From Faecalicoccus acidiformans (lineage in GTDB: Bacteria > Bacillota_I > Bacilli_A > Erysipelotrichales > Erysipelotrichaceae): a stretch of DNA of 59,098 nucleotides. The stretch covers positions 1-59,098 of the forward strand of contig NZ_JACHHD010000015.1 of the NCBI RefSeq assembly GCF_014202635.1, read 5' to 3'. Positions within the stretch are counted from its first letter, which is position 1, and each line of letters begins with the position of its first letter. The position numbers and the translations under genes were made by a program. Of the stretch, positions 1 to 8,195 are shown in pieces. The notes under the pieces were generated by a model. That model was not told where the DNA came from. It was given only the letters and a program-made list of their open reading frames with translations, and ran no database searches.

Positions 1-120
1 GTAGATAAAACCACATAAATCAATCAGAGTATTAAGGTTTCATCTATATAGTACAAAAGGTTAGAAAGGAAATTGATATAAATGTGTGACAAGGTGCATT
101 TGTATCATACAAGGAATATA

Positions 121-309
121 ATGAAAGAAAAACGTAACTTGGATATTAGAAACAAATTAAAGGAGACAGAAATCTATCTTTGGGAGGTAGCAGACAAATT
201 AGGGATAAGCGAAACTCACTTTGTCCGCAAAATGCGTTATGAACTGCCAGAAGAAGAAAAAGAAAAGATTTTATCTATCATTGATGAGATTGTAAGGGAG
301 CGTAGATAA
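121..309 (+). CDS. small helix-turn-helix protein of a mobile element
   Basis: A 62-aa protein whose middle (tryptophan-glutamate-valine-alanine followed by KLGISETHF) reads as a helix-turn-helix, with an acidic tail ending in EKILSIIDEIVRERR. Proteins of this shape are common in conjugative elements of Firmicutes, usually next to excisionase- or replication-like genes, as here. I chose the ATG at 121 because AAGGA at 111-115 sits five bases before it and the family normally begins near MKEKR. An in-frame ATG at 82 would add 13 residues and has a weaker site. It lies two bases before the next gene, so the two are probably co-transcribed. Function inferred only. Confidence 0.6.
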   Translation: MKEKRNLDIRNKLKETEIYLWEVADKLGISETHFVRKMRYELPEEEKEKILSIIDEIVRERR

Positions 310-311
310 AT

Positions 312-584
312 ATGAATCAAGACAGACGGATAGATTTTCCTAAAAACTTAATTATGCTTACTAGAGAAGATGTTGGATATTTATTAAAGGCAACGCCTGA
401 AATGGTATCTGTTTGGAATGAATTAGGCATACTTCACGGGATTAAAACTGGAAGAAATATCATGTTTTCTCAAACGGAAGTTGAACGATTTCAAAACGAT
501 TATCAAGGTTATGATTTAAGTTCTTACGAAAAGTCTAAGAAAGCTTATGAAAGCCTGATTTTCGAGAATGAGGAAAATTTATGA
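312..584 (+). CDS. excisionase-like / MerR-type winged-helix DNA-binding protein
   Basis: A 90-aa protein with a predicted short winged-helix DNA-binding region: LTREDVGYLLKATPEMVSVW is the likely helix-turn-helix, followed by a basic wing (GIKTGRNIMFSQTEVERF), the layout of excisionase-family proteins. The tail is charged and probably unstructured. It starts two bases after the preceding stop and precedes a replication-type gene, so it belongs to the same mobile-element cluster. It may direct excision or regulate neighbouring genes. No partner integrase is present in the window, so the exact role is open. Confidence 0.55.
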   Translation: MNQDRRIDFPKNLIMLTREDVGYLLKATPEMVSVWNELGILHGIKTGRNIMFSQTEVERFQNDYQGYDLSSYEKSKKAYESLIFENEENL

Positions 585-616
585 GAAATGAAATCAAAAA
601 TTTGTAGGGTTGAGTT

Positions 617-955
617 TTGGCTAAGTATAAAGAAAGATACTTTTTACAAGTTGATAGAGGTGTATTTGATTCAGATTATAAAGACCTTACGCCAAGTGCG
701 TGTAAAGTCTATTTCATGTTATGTGAACTAGAACACCGCTTTTGTACTGATGACAGCAATTATTTTTTTAGGACAAATGAAGACCTTGCCGAAGATACAG
801 GGTTAAATATTTCAACTGTGAAAAGGGCAAAAAAAGAATTAGTGGAAAAAAAGTATGTGAAAACATTTCCAATTCATTTTCAGAAAGTTGCCACAAAAAC
901 TCGTTCAAAAAAGAAGGTAACAGCATATAGAATTTTAAAAAGAGGTTCAGTGTGA
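617..955 (+). CDS. replication-initiator-like winged-helix protein (RepA_N/replisome-organizer type)
   Basis: A 112-aa protein that starts at TTG. It contains a winged-helix core: LTPSACKVYFMLCELEHR, then TNEDLAEDTGLNISTVKRAK as the recognition helix, and a very basic C terminus (KVATKTRSKKKV). This is the fold of the N-terminal DNA-binding half of plasmid RepA_N initiators and phage replisome organisers; the length is far shorter than a full initiator, so it may be a truncated initiator or a stand-alone regulator. A hairpin terminator overlaps its end, and a cluster of degenerate repeats that could be its binding sites follows at 985-1080. The start is uncertain because only a weak ribosome site (TAGGG) precedes it. 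Confidence 0.5.
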   Translation: MAKYKERYFLQVDRGVFDSDYKDLTPSACKVYFMLCELEHRFCTDDSNYFFRTNEDLAEDTGLNISTVKRAKKELVEKKYVKTFPIHFQKVATKTRSKKKVTAYRILKRGSV

Positions 956-970
956 AACGGCCTCTTTTTG
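941..970 (+). terminator. hairpin terminator after the initiator-like gene
   Basis: AGAGG at 941-945 pairs with CCTCT at 961-965, with an inner TTC/GAA extension, followed by a run of T. It overlaps the last codons of the 617-955 gene. Confidence 0.6.
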
Positions 971-984
971 TATTATAAAACACA

Positions 985-1080
985 TCAAAGGTTGTTTTTT
1001 TAACCATTGATTCAAAGGGTGCTTTTTAATCCTCAATTAAAGTGTATTATTAACCCTATGTATGGGCTATTATTTAATCC
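985..1080 (+). repeat. four degenerate iteron-like repeats
   Basis: Four related 18-19-base units start near 987, 1014, 1039 and 1062, that is about every 23-27 bases. The shared pattern is AAAG-G-(T/G)-T-N, a T-rich centre, then TTAA(C/T)CC. Units 1 and 2 also share TCAAAGG. Each unit is itself a weak palindrome (GG...CC; unit 1 is GGTT-N8-AACC). This is the usual layout of initiator- or regulator-binding iterons. The neighbouring winged-helix protein is the obvious candidate to bind them, by inference only. The adjoining DNA (1080-1130) is very AT-rich, as expected for an unwinding region. Confidence 0.5.
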
Positions 1081-1163
1081 ACTATATAATAATAGAGAAT
1101 ATAAGAATTAAATAATTTAATAATTAGACTTGAGTTTATATAAGATATCGCAAGTAGCTTGTC

Positions 1164-1193
1164 TTGTCCTTTTTTAGGAAGGACAAAATTTTT
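1164..1193 (+). terminator. hairpin terminator in the gap before the lipoprotein gene
   Basis: TTGTCCTT at 1164-1171 pairs perfectly with AAGGACAA at 1179-1186 and is followed by AATTTTT. No gene ends just upstream, so it may close a short untranslated transcript from the repeat region, or the 617-955 transcript by read-through. Confidence 0.6.
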
Positions 1194-1284
1194 ATATCGA
1201 AATTATATTGAATTGACTTTTGAATATGTTCTAGAATATTAATAGAGTTTTCACAAAAAGGCATTTAGGTTTTGGAGGATATTT

Positions 1285-2124
1285 ATGAAAAAAGTGAATT
1301 TATTCTTTTCTGTACTAATTGCATCTTCTTTGTTGGGATGTGCCAGAACGATAGAATTTAAAGATGAAACATCTCATGTCGAATATGGAGAAAAAATTAA
1401 TAATGATGATATAAAAGGGATGTTGGCTAATCCTGAAGTATTGCCTGAAAAGTATGCAGTAAAACTAGATGGGAAAGATATTGATCATAATAAAATTTAT
1501 GATATAGGAAATTATACTCTAACTATTGAATATGATGATGTATCGTTAGACCATAGTATTGAAGTCTCTGATACCAAAGCTCCCACAATAACACAAAACA
1601 CATCTGACATTGAGATTAACAAACAGATTGATTTGAAATCTCTATTTACTGTAAAAGATGAGAATTCTGTAGAATACTCTGTCGAAGGGAATGTGGACTT
1701 TGCTAAAACTGGAACATATACTATTACAGTAAAAGCAGAAGATAGTGAGGGGAACAAAACTAATTCAGATTTTGATATAAGAGTTCGTGATTATAAGGCA
1801 GAAGAGGCAGCCAAACAAGCAGAAGAACAGAAAAAAGCAGAGGAAGAAAGAGCGGCACGTGAAGAAGAATTGGCGGATGATGCGGAGAACGCGGCTTATG
1901 ATTATATAGCTTTATATTATCCTGATATTTCGTTTGGCGTGGATGAAATGTTGCAATCATACACTACAAATATGGGAGATGAATATGTTGTACAATTTCC
2001 ATGTAAGATTGAAAACGTATTTGGAGAAGAAACAAGACATTCTTTAGTTGTATATGTTGCAGTAGAGAATAATGAGATAAAAGGTGTATCAAGAATCGCT
2101 CTAGATGGAGAACAAATCAAATAA
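1285..2124 (+). CDS. Ig-like (DUF5011-type) lipoprotein with coiled-coil linker
   Basis: A 279-aa secreted lipoprotein. The signal peptide ends in a lipobox (SLLGC, Cys19). Residues of about 30-90 and 93-170 form two beta-rich repeats; the second, from DTKAPTI to DIRVRDY, fits the bacterial Ig-like DUF5011/HYR fold often found in surface proteins. A highly charged Ala/Glu/Lys coiled coil (about 171-197) links to a C-terminal domain of about 80 residues that I do not recognise. GGAGG lies eight bases before the ATG. It sits at the end of the mobile-type region and looks like cargo. It probably binds or displays something at the membrane surface; no enzymatic motif is visible. Confidence 0.75.
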   Translation: MKKVNLFFSVLIASSLLGCARTIEFKDETSHVEYGEKINNDDIKGMLANPEVLPEKYAVKLDGKDIDHNKIYDIGNYTLTIEYDDVSLDHSIEVSDTKAPTITQNTSDIEINKQIDLKSLFTVKDENSVEYSVEGNVDFAKTGTYTITVKAEDSEGNKTNSDFDIRVRDYKAEEAAKQAEEQKKAEEERAAREEELADDAENAAYDYIALYYPDISFGVDEMLQSYTTNMGDEYVVQFPCKIENVFGEETRHSLVVYVAVENNEIKGVSRIALDGEQIK

Positions 2125-2131
2125 GGTTATC

Positions 2132-2162
2132 AGTCCGTTATGAAATCATGACGGACTTTTGT
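2132..2162 (+). terminator. terminator of the Ig-like lipoprotein gene
   Basis: AGTCCGT at 2132-2138 pairs with ACGGACT at 2151-2157 and runs into TTTTGTAATATTTTT. Confidence 0.7.
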
Positions 2163-2486
2163 AATATTTTTCCATATATTTTTTTGGATTATTTTTTGAT
2201 ATTTTAAAAGCATTAATCAAAAAAAAGGGGATACCCCTATATGGTTTCTTGGCTTTCTTTCAGTTTTCATCATATTGAACTGTATAAGAGGGGTATTTAG
2301 AAATTTGAGAGCCTAGAAAGTCTGTTGCGTTTTTGAAATAATATACAGATTGTTTTATAGGTGTCTACAGGTCCATTTGAGAGCGATTTTGATTTGCTAG
2401 TATAACCATACTAAAGACTCGATAATGGCTTATCATAACTTCTGAACGAGCTTATATGAGTTATTCAGTTATTCGACCAGATTTAA

Positions 2487-2513
2487 TTAAAAAGCGAGAC
2501 AAAACTGCCTCGC
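2487..2513 (-). terminator. terminator of the small minus-strand gene
   Basis: Read on the minus strand, GCGAGGCA pairs with TGTCTCGC around a GTTT loop and is followed by TTTTTAATT. It lies about 25 bases after the stop codon at 2539. Confidence 0.65.
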
Positions 2514-2538
2514 ATTATATTTACTAATATATTGTATG

Positions 2539-2739
2539 TTATTTGGTTCTGATGCCCTTTGCGTACCCTAACAGATATGCATTACCAATAGCATAAAAGA
2601 GTAAATCATTGATTGAAGTATTACTGTCTTTGCTTTTTTCTTTGGCACTATCAATGATTTCGAATACCTCTGTCATAGATAATTGTTGTCTGTTTTTGAT
2701 TCTAGTTCTTCCATATTCAATTTTTTGATTGGTGTTCAT
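2539..2739 (-). CDS. small conserved-looking protein of unknown function
   Basis: A 66-aa protein I do not recognise. The first 20 residues are basic (RTRIKNRQ), the rest is predicted helical with a hydrophobic ending (LLFYAIGNAYLLGYAKGI). A strong ribosome-binding site (AGGAGGT) lies five bases upstream of the ATG and a good terminator follows, which supports a real gene. It is alone on the minus strand between the element-like genes and the core genome. The small size, basic start and position suggest a mobile-element accessory protein. Confidence 0.55.
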   Translation of the reverse strand: MNTNQKIEYGRTRIKNRQQLSMTEVFEIIDSAKEKSKDSNTSINDLLFYAIGNAYLLGYAKGIRTK

Positions 2740-3066
2740 AATATACCTCCTGAATTCGCAACGCCATTCGCAACGCCATTTGTATATTTTTGTCTCGACT
2801 TATAGCAGTTTATAACTTATGTATTTTTTAATAAGTCCTTTATATAAGCTTGTATCAACTTGTAACTATTATGATATTTATGTACTCTTTACGCCTCCGA
2901 GGACGCCATTTTTATTTTGAATCGTTGATAAAACCTCTTGAGTATTCCTTCTATAAGGGTATCTGGTAAGAGGTTTTTTTATTCACACAACATCGGTGTT
3001 TGTGTGCTCACTTTTTATTATACATCACAAGATCTAGAAACCCAATTTGAAAAGCAGAAAGTAAAA
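2740..3066. other. repeat-rich junction between accessory and core DNA
   Basis: No gene seen. TTCGCAACGCCA occurs twice in tandem from 2755, directly upstream of the minus-strand gene, and a third related ACGCCATTT lies near 2904. Two similar motifs, CAGTTTATAACTTATG and CAACTTGTAACTATTATG, occur near 2806 and 2848. A hairpin (CACACAA 2984-2990 with TTGTGTG 3000-3006) precedes the first core promoter. This is a plausible junction or attachment region. Confidence 0.4.
2931..2980 (+). terminator. hairpin with T-run at the accessory/core boundary
   Basis: AACCTCTT at about 2932-2939 pairs with AAGAGGTT at 2968-2975 and runs into TTTTTTT. No plus-strand gene lies immediately upstream, so it may insulate the next gene from element transcription. 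Confidence 0.5.
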
Positions 3067-3096
3067 TTGACACTGAATTTTTAGGATTTGTATAAT
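3067..3096 (+). promoter_or_regulatory. sigma-A promoter of the MATE/DUF885 operon
   Basis: Perfect TTGACA at 3067-3072 and TATAAT at 3091-3096, 18 bases apart. Confidence 0.8.
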
Positions 3097-3121
3097 AAGA
3101 AAAAGAAAGAAGAGTGTGCTC

Positions 3122-4492
3122 ATGCAAAATGTATTAGGGTATGAAAAACCATCTAAATTACTAAAAAGCTTTGCCATCCCGAGTATTATCTCCATGTTGG
3201 TCAGTTCGCTTTATAATATCGTCGATCAAATTTTTATCGGGCAAGGAGTCGGTTATTTAGGAAATGCGGCTACCAATGTCGCATATCCTTTGACGACGAT
3301 CACCTTGGCTATTTCTTTGTTGATTGGGATTGGTTCTGCCTCTCGCTATTCCTTGTATTTGGGAGCTAAAGAAGAGCAAAAGGCACGCCATGTAATTGGA
3401 AATGGTGTTGTAGCGATGCTGATTAGCGGATTTCTCTATCTTGTTTTGGTTTTTTTGTTTCTTCAGCCATTGATGAAAGCATTCGGTGCGACTGAACAGA
3501 TATTACCATATGCTCTGGAATATACATCGATCACGACACTTGGCGCTCCTTTTCTGATTGGAACCAATGTTTTCAGCAATATGATTCGAGCAGATGGAAG
3601 CCCCAAATATTCAATGTTCTGCATGGTCATTGGTGCCTTGATCAACACTGTTTTGGATCCTGCATTTATTTTTGTTTTTGATATGGGTGTTGCCGGGGCT
3701 GCCTGGGCAACCGTGATTGGACAAGTTGCATCATTTGTGATGGGAGCCTTCTATTTTAAAAACTTTAAACAAGTCCACATGCATATTAAGGATTTTCGCT
3801 TTTCTTTTTCTCAGACCTTACAGACAGCAGCAATTGGAATCAGCGCCTGCATCAATCAATGTTCGATTCTTTTAGTACAGGTGATTCTGAACAACTCTCT
3901 TGTTTATTATGGTCAGTTTACTGAGTATGGGCAGGAGATTCCCTTGGCTGCCTGTGGAATTGTAATGAAGGTCAATGCGATTTTGCTGGCTGTGATCATC
4001 GGCATATCGCAGGGGACGCAGCCTATTGTTGGATTTAACTATGGCGCTAAACAATATGGCCGGGTTTGTCAAACATTGAAATTGTCATTAACTTGTGCTT
4101 TGAGTGTATCGGTAATAGGATGGGCCTCTTTCCAATTGTTTACACAGCCGATCCTTTCTTTATTTGGAACAGGAGAAGCTTTGTATTTTGAGTTTGCGAT
4201 ACGATTTATGAAAACGTTTTTGATTATGACTTGTGTAATCGGAATCCAAATCGTGTCGTCTGGATATTTTTCGGCTGTAGGAAAACCAGTAAAAGGGATG
4301 ATCTTGTCTTTAACCCGACAAGTAATCTTTTTCATTCCGTTGGTTTTGATCCTGCCGCATTTCTTGGGGTTAGACGGTATCATGTACAGCGGACCTATAG
4401 CGGATTTTGTAGCATTTATTGTATCTACCATTTTTGTGGTTCGTGAATGGCGACATTTAAATCATTTACAGAAAGCGGAGAATTATGAATAA
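3122..4492 (+). CDS. MATE-family multidrug efflux transporter
   Basis: A 456-aa integral membrane protein with the twelve-helix layout of MATE exporters, which expel drugs or metabolites using an ion gradient. The N terminus has the usual short cytoplasmic tail then PSIISMLVSSLYNIVDQIFIG, typical of the DinF/MepA-type bacterial branch. The halves repeat: both carry the small-residue and proline pattern in helices 1 and 7. I prefer the ATG at 3122 over the GTG at 3116 because it is better spaced from AAGAAGAG. Its last codons overlap the start of the peptidase gene by eight bases (ATGAATAA), so translation is probably coupled. The substrate cannot be told from sequence. Confidence 0.9.
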   Translation: MQNVLGYEKPSKLLKSFAIPSIISMLVSSLYNIVDQIFIGQGVGYLGNAATNVAYPLTTITLAISLLIGIGSASRYSLYLGAKEEQKARHVIGNGVVAMLISGFLYLVLVFLFLQPLMKAFGATEQILPYALEYTSITTLGAPFLIGTNVFSNMIRADGSPKYSMFCMVIGALINTVLDPAFIFVFDMGVAGAAWATVIGQVASFVMGAFYFKNFKQVHMHIKDFRFSFSQTLQTAAIGISACINQCSILLVQVILNNSLVYYGQFTEYGQEIPLAACGIVMKVNAILLAVIIGISQGTQPIVGFNYGAKQYGRVCQTLKLSLTCALSVSVIGWASFQLFTQPILSLFGTGEALYFEFAIRFMKTFLIMTCVIGIQIVSSGYFSAVGKPVKGMILSLTRQVIFFIPLVLILPHFLGLDGIMYSGPIADFVAFIVSTIFVVREWRHLNHLQKAENYE

Positions 4493-6239
4493 ATATAAGA
4501 GTTTTGTTATAGTTGGATTTTGTTTGTCTTTGGCATTGTGTGGATGCTCCTTTGCCGAACCAAAAGGAATGGCAGAAGACCAGGCTTTGAGTGCTGAACA
4601 AAAAGAATTTGATGCTTACTTAGAAGATCAGTTGGTTGAAACTTTGGAAGGGGATTATTATACGATGCATTCACTTGTGCAAGATCCATCTTCCTTGGGA
4701 ATCGATCCTTCTTCAATCGAAAAGACATGGGGTCGTTTTGATGAAAAGACGATGGAAGAAGATCGTGCAGAGATTGCAGAGACTTTGGAGGAATTAGAGA
4801 GCTTTTCTTATGAAGAGCTGACGACTTCTCAACAAGATACGTATGACACATTTGTTTACCAGATGAGGACTTCGCAAGAACTCAGTGATGAGCGATTTGA
4901 TTATATCGCATCTTTGTTTTCTCCGATGACAGGGATTCAAGTCTCTTTGCCCACGATCTTTTCGGATTGGGAACTGTATACAAAACAGGATGCACAAGAC
5001 CTCATCTTGATGATGGAAGATGTAGATGATTATATTCAAAGTGCATTGGACTACACATACATCCAAGAAGAACAGGGGATGCTTTGCCTTTCATTCGAAG
5101 AGATCCGATCTTATTGTGAACAGATTCTTTCTCAGGGAATAGAGAGTTCTGTTCTAGATTCTTTGAAAGAAGAAGTAGAAGATCTGAATCTTTCCAAGCA
5201 AGAATCGGAAGACATTCAAAGTGAATTAGAAATGGCATTTCAAGATTCATATTTAAAAGGCTATCAACTGATTATGAATGCGATGGATGATTTAGAAAAA
5301 AATGGAGAAAACCACAGCGCGGGTTTGGCCTCATTTGCAGCGGGAAAAGAGTATTATTCTGCTTTGATGCATTCTCAAATCGGATCTATGCGATCTGTTG
5401 AAGAGGTGCAGGAAATGATGTCATCTGCCTGTCTGGATCATCTTAGTTCAGCAATGGAACTTTCCGATGCCGCTATGGGAGTTTATTTTTTAGATACCGT
5501 ATATCAAGATTATGAAGAGATCATAGAAGATGTACAAAATAAGATGAAAGACGATTTTCCGGAGATTTCTGCTAAAGAATACCAGATTCAGGATATGAAA
5601 GAAGATATTGCTACTGATAATGGCGTAGCAGCATATTATCAGATTCCGACCTTAGATGGAGATCAGACAGGTCAGTTGCGTGTCAATCCTCTTAATGATG
5701 GTATTTCTAGTATCGATACTTATATGACAGTTTGTCATGAGGGTATGCCTGGGCATATGTACCAGTATAACTATACTCGCGAAAATTTAAACGAACCCGT
5801 TCGCTGGTCTTTGTTGACGAACACAGCTTATCAGGAAGGCTATGCGACCTATGTGGAACATTTTGTATTGCGCTATTTGGATAATGATGCTCGAACATTG
5901 AAGTTTTATAGTGAATATATGCTTTCCATATACGATGCCTTGATCTTGGCGGATATTGGAATCCATTATGAAAACTGGGATTACGCCACTTGTGCTGCCC
6001 AAATGGAGACTTATGGCTTGACAATGACTCAAGAGCAGTATGATCAGCTATTGTATACACCATGTGCTTTTCAGCCTTATTACGTTGGCTATGAAGAAAT
6101 CGCATTGTATCGATCACAAGCTAAAGATAAAGAAGGAAAAGATTTTTCAGAATATGATTTTCATACAGTGCTGCTAGAAGCTGGTGCTGCCAGTTTTGAT
6201 GTTACTCAAAGACATATCGATTCCTATTATGGATCTTAA
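4485..6239 (+). CDS. DUF885-family lipoprotein, putative zinc metallopeptidase
   Basis: A 584-aa extracytoplasmic lipoprotein. The signal peptide ends LALCGC, giving Cys21 as the lipid anchor. The rest is a long, mostly helical, acidic chain of the DUF885 family. It has the family's HExxPGH signature (HEGMPGH at 418-424), which supplies zinc ligands and the catalytic glutamate, and a further QEGYATYVEH segment likely to supply the third ligand. Peptide cleavage at the cell surface is the expected role. It overlaps the MATE gene by eight bases, so exporter and peptidase are one transcription unit. A hairpin terminator follows. Confidence 0.85.
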   Translation: MNKYKSFVIVGFCLSLALCGCSFAEPKGMAEDQALSAEQKEFDAYLEDQLVETLEGDYYTMHSLVQDPSSLGIDPSSIEKTWGRFDEKTMEEDRAEIAETLEELESFSYEELTTSQQDTYDTFVYQMRTSQELSDERFDYIASLFSPMTGIQVSLPTIFSDWELYTKQDAQDLILMMEDVDDYIQSALDYTYIQEEQGMLCLSFEEIRSYCEQILSQGIESSVLDSLKEEVEDLNLSKQESEDIQSELEMAFQDSYLKGYQLIMNAMDDLEKNGENHSAGLASFAAGKEYYSALMHSQIGSMRSVEEVQEMMSSACLDHLSSAMELSDAAMGVYFLDTVYQDYEEIIEDVQNKMKDDFPEISAKEYQIQDMKEDIATDNGVAAYYQIPTLDGDQTGQLRVNPLNDGISSIDTYMTVCHEGMPGHMYQYNYTRENLNEPVRWSLLTNTAYQEGYATYVEHFVLRYLDNDARTLKFYSEYMLSIYDALILADIGIHYENWDYATCAAQMETYGLTMTQEQYDQLLYTPCAFQPYYVGYEEIALYRSQAKDKEGKDFSEYDFHTVLLEAGAASFDVTQRHIDSYYGS

Positions 6240-6286
6240 ACAACCATAAGATGTTTTTCATTAAAAGTAAAAGGAGAATTCATCCT

Positions 6287-6328
6287 GTCCCTCGAAACTG
6301 GGCCATCCGGCTAGGAGGGACTTTTTTT
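6287..6328 (+). terminator. terminator of the MATE/DUF885 operon
   Basis: GTCCCTC at 6287-6293 pairs with GAGGGAC at 6315-6321 and is followed by TTTTTTT. The 21-base loop contains short self-complementary segments. Confidence 0.75.
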
Positions 6329-6431
6329 GATGAAGGTCTAAAAAGAGATGGTCCCATATATACAGAGTACGAGAGATATTGTATCTGCTTCCCGTATTAC
6401 AATGCCGAAAGAACGATGTTCGTAATCAAAT

Positions 6432-6470
6432 AAAAAAGGCTTAATTCGTCTGGACAGATATTAAGCCTTA
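6432..6470 (-). terminator. terminator of the TPM/LemA operon
   Basis: On the minus strand AAGGCTTAAT pairs perfectly with ATTAAGCCTT and is followed by TTTTTA, about 35 bases after the LemA stop. Confidence 0.8.
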
Positions 6471-6503
6471 TTATCAAAAATAATTTTGGTTTGTTTTGAA
6501 CGT

Positions 6504-7124
6504 TTACTCAAAAGAAACTTGCGGAGCCTCTTGGGCTTCATCAGAAGCTTCGTAAGGATCGATCGATTCGAATCCCATTATTCCCGCAATCAGATTATTT
6601 GGAAATTTACGAATGGTCGTATTGTATTCTTGTACAGCTTCGTTATATTCTTCACGCGCAACACTGAGACGGTTTTCAATTCCTTCCACACTCGTCATAA
6701 AATCCGACATCAATTGAGTACTTCCCAAATCAGGATAGGCTTCGATCGCAATTCGAATATCATCTAAGAGTTGCGAGGAAGCTTGATCTGCTTGTTCAAG
6801 TTCACTGGCAGAAGCGTTGGAATCGATGGTCATATTGCCCTCTTCATCGATCGATACTCCTTGAATACCGCTCCGCAAAGCAGTGATCTCCTGGTAGACT
6901 TCACTTTCATGGTCCATGGACCCTTGAACACTGGGCATCAATTCGTTGATCTTATCTAAACGCGACTGTAAAGAACTTTGGATGTTGGCTTCTTTTGTGG
7001 TTACATTTTCTTCTAATGAGATCATGTTATTGTAGGGAGCGATAAACAAGCCTCCGATCAAGACAACGATGACACCGATGACGACCAGAGCAATACTCCA
7101 TTTTGGAAATTTTCTATTCTGCAT
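6504..7124 (-). CDS. lemA: LemA family membrane protein
   Basis: A 206-aa protein with one N-terminal membrane helix (about residues 10-31) and a long helical extracytoplasmic domain of the LemA family, including the conserved YNNMISLEENV start and the C-terminal REEYNEAVQEYNTTIRKFP-type helix. LemA proteins are often encoded beside TPM-domain proteins, as here, and are thought to take part in envelope functions; the biochemical role is not established. The last 15 residues are acidic and non-conserved. It is the second gene of a minus-strand pair. Confidence 0.9.
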   Translation of the reverse strand: MQNRKFPKWSIALVVIGVIVVLIGGLFIAPYNNMISLEENVTTKEANIQSSLQSRLDKINELMPSVQGSMDHESEVYQEITALRSGIQGVSIDEEGNMTIDSNASASELEQADQASSQLLDDIRIAIEAYPDLGSTQLMSDFMTSVEGIENRLSVAREEYNEAVQEYNTTIRKFPNNLIAGIMGFESIDPYEASDEAQEAPQVSFE

Positions 7125-7149
7125 GCTTCATACCTCTTTTCTTTTTTAT

Positions 7150-8175
7150 TTACCAGCTTCCGCCAGCTCCTCCGCCGCGGCTGGATCCACCGCCCCCGCC
7201 ACGGAAACCTCCAAATCCGCCAGAACGAGGAAAACCGCCCATATAGCGCCTTCTTCGTCCGGATGACAGAAGGGAACCCCATAACATAGCTTCTAAAACA
7301 GCATCGTCATCCCGTGATGTGGATGCGTGGTTTTTACGGACGACTACGTTAATGTAATCTTTTTTTGTTGACTCTAACCTCTGTAAAAAGATTTTAGTTC
7401 TTCCAACTTTATGGGCATGGATCTTGCCGGAAGGTTCTACACTGACAATACGAGAATCCTGACTGGAAATCAAGATGTTCTCTTGGGAAAAGTCATAACC
7501 GCGAACACGAAGCTCTGTTGTTTCTTCTGGCTGCAAAACGATCGTAGAAGAGGGTTGGATGCGTTTTTGATATGCGACGAAGGCGATCAAGACTAAAATC
7601 ATGCCGATCGGAATCAAGGCGCTCCAATCAATCGCTGCTGCGGATGCATCTTGATTTCGTTCTGTCTTTAAACTGCCTTCTGAGATTCCTGATTCAATGG
7701 TTTCAATTGTGTGGGTATAGAGAGATTCTATCCCTTCGGTATAGTTTTCGTCCTGGAAACTAGGCACAAGATAATCGGTTTGTAAATGTTGGCTGGTGAT
7801 ATCGGTCAAGACAGCTTCTAAGCCTCTGCCTACTTCCATATAACGTAAACGGTCATCGATGCTGGCTATAAAAAGTACGCCATTATCGAGATCTTTGTCG
7901 CCTAACTCATAGTGGTTGAAAGTCTCATAAGCCACTTTTCGGATATCGGGATTTTCCAGATTGGATTCAATAATAAAAACAACTTGACTTCCTGTTTCTT
8001 CTTCAAAACGAGCTCCCATTTCGTTGAGTTCTTGTTCAGTGGAATCATCGATCACATTCGCGTGATCTGTAATGTAATTGTCAATGGTCAAGATCGATTC
8101 TTGCGCTCGGACGGAAAGCGGGCACAAAAGGAAGAATAAAAAAGGAACCAGTGCAAGGGTATTTCGTATGTTCAT
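7150..8175 (-). CDS. TPM-domain membrane protein (YgcG-like) with glycine-rich tail
   Basis: A 341-aa exported membrane protein: a signal peptide ending near VRA, a TPM domain (about residues 30-165, beginning with NYITDHANVID), one membrane helix (about 185-205), a small Ig-like or Big2-like domain (SSTIVLQPEETTELRV to YINVVV, about 210-285) and a Gly/Arg/Ser-rich tail ending GGSW. TPM proteins pair with LemA; the tail is typical of this group. The Ig-like insert between the helix and the tail is less usual. GAAGGAAA precedes the ATG. A divergent promoter region at 8176-8312 separates it from the tig operon. Confidence 0.85.
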   Translation of the reverse strand: MNIRNTLALVPFLFFLLCPLSVRAQESILTIDNYITDHANVIDDSTEQELNEMGARFEEETGSQVVFIIESNLENPDIRKVAYETFNHYELGDKDLDNGVLFIASIDDRLRYMEVGRGLEAVLTDITSQHLQTDYLVPSFQDENYTEGIESLYTHTIETIESGISEGSLKTERNQDASAAAIDWSALIPIGMILVLIAFVAYQKRIQPSSTIVLQPEETTELRVRGYDFSQENILISSQDSRIVSVEPSGKIHAHKVGRTKIFLQRLESTKKDYINVVVRKNHASTSRDDDAVLEAMLWGSLLSSGRRRRYMGGFPRSGGFGGFRGGGGGSSRGGGAGGSW

Positions 8176-8195
8176 AATGATTTCCTTCTGCTTGG

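Larger units (their letters stand above)
2125..2538. other. 414-base non-coding stretch with inverted and direct repeats
   Basis: No supported gene. After the lipoprotein terminator there is an 8-base perfect inverted pair, ATACCCCT at 2231-2238 and AGGGGTAT at 2289-2296, and a 10-base direct repeat ATTTGAGAGC at 2303-2312 and 2375-2384. These could be remnants of a small inserted element, but no target duplication or transposase was found. Confidence 0.4.

Noticed and set aside
2227-2296. Miniature inverted-repeat element
   Set aside because: Only 8-base ends, no target duplication and a single copy visible; kept as a weak observation only.
4069-4431. 120-codon minus-strand ORF inside the MATE gene
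   Set aside because: Antisense shadow of a well-recognised gene with no ribosome site.
6251-6433. 60-codon plus-strand ORF after the DUF885 gene
   Set aside because: It runs through the operon's terminator, has no family resemblance and uses a frame created by the hairpin.
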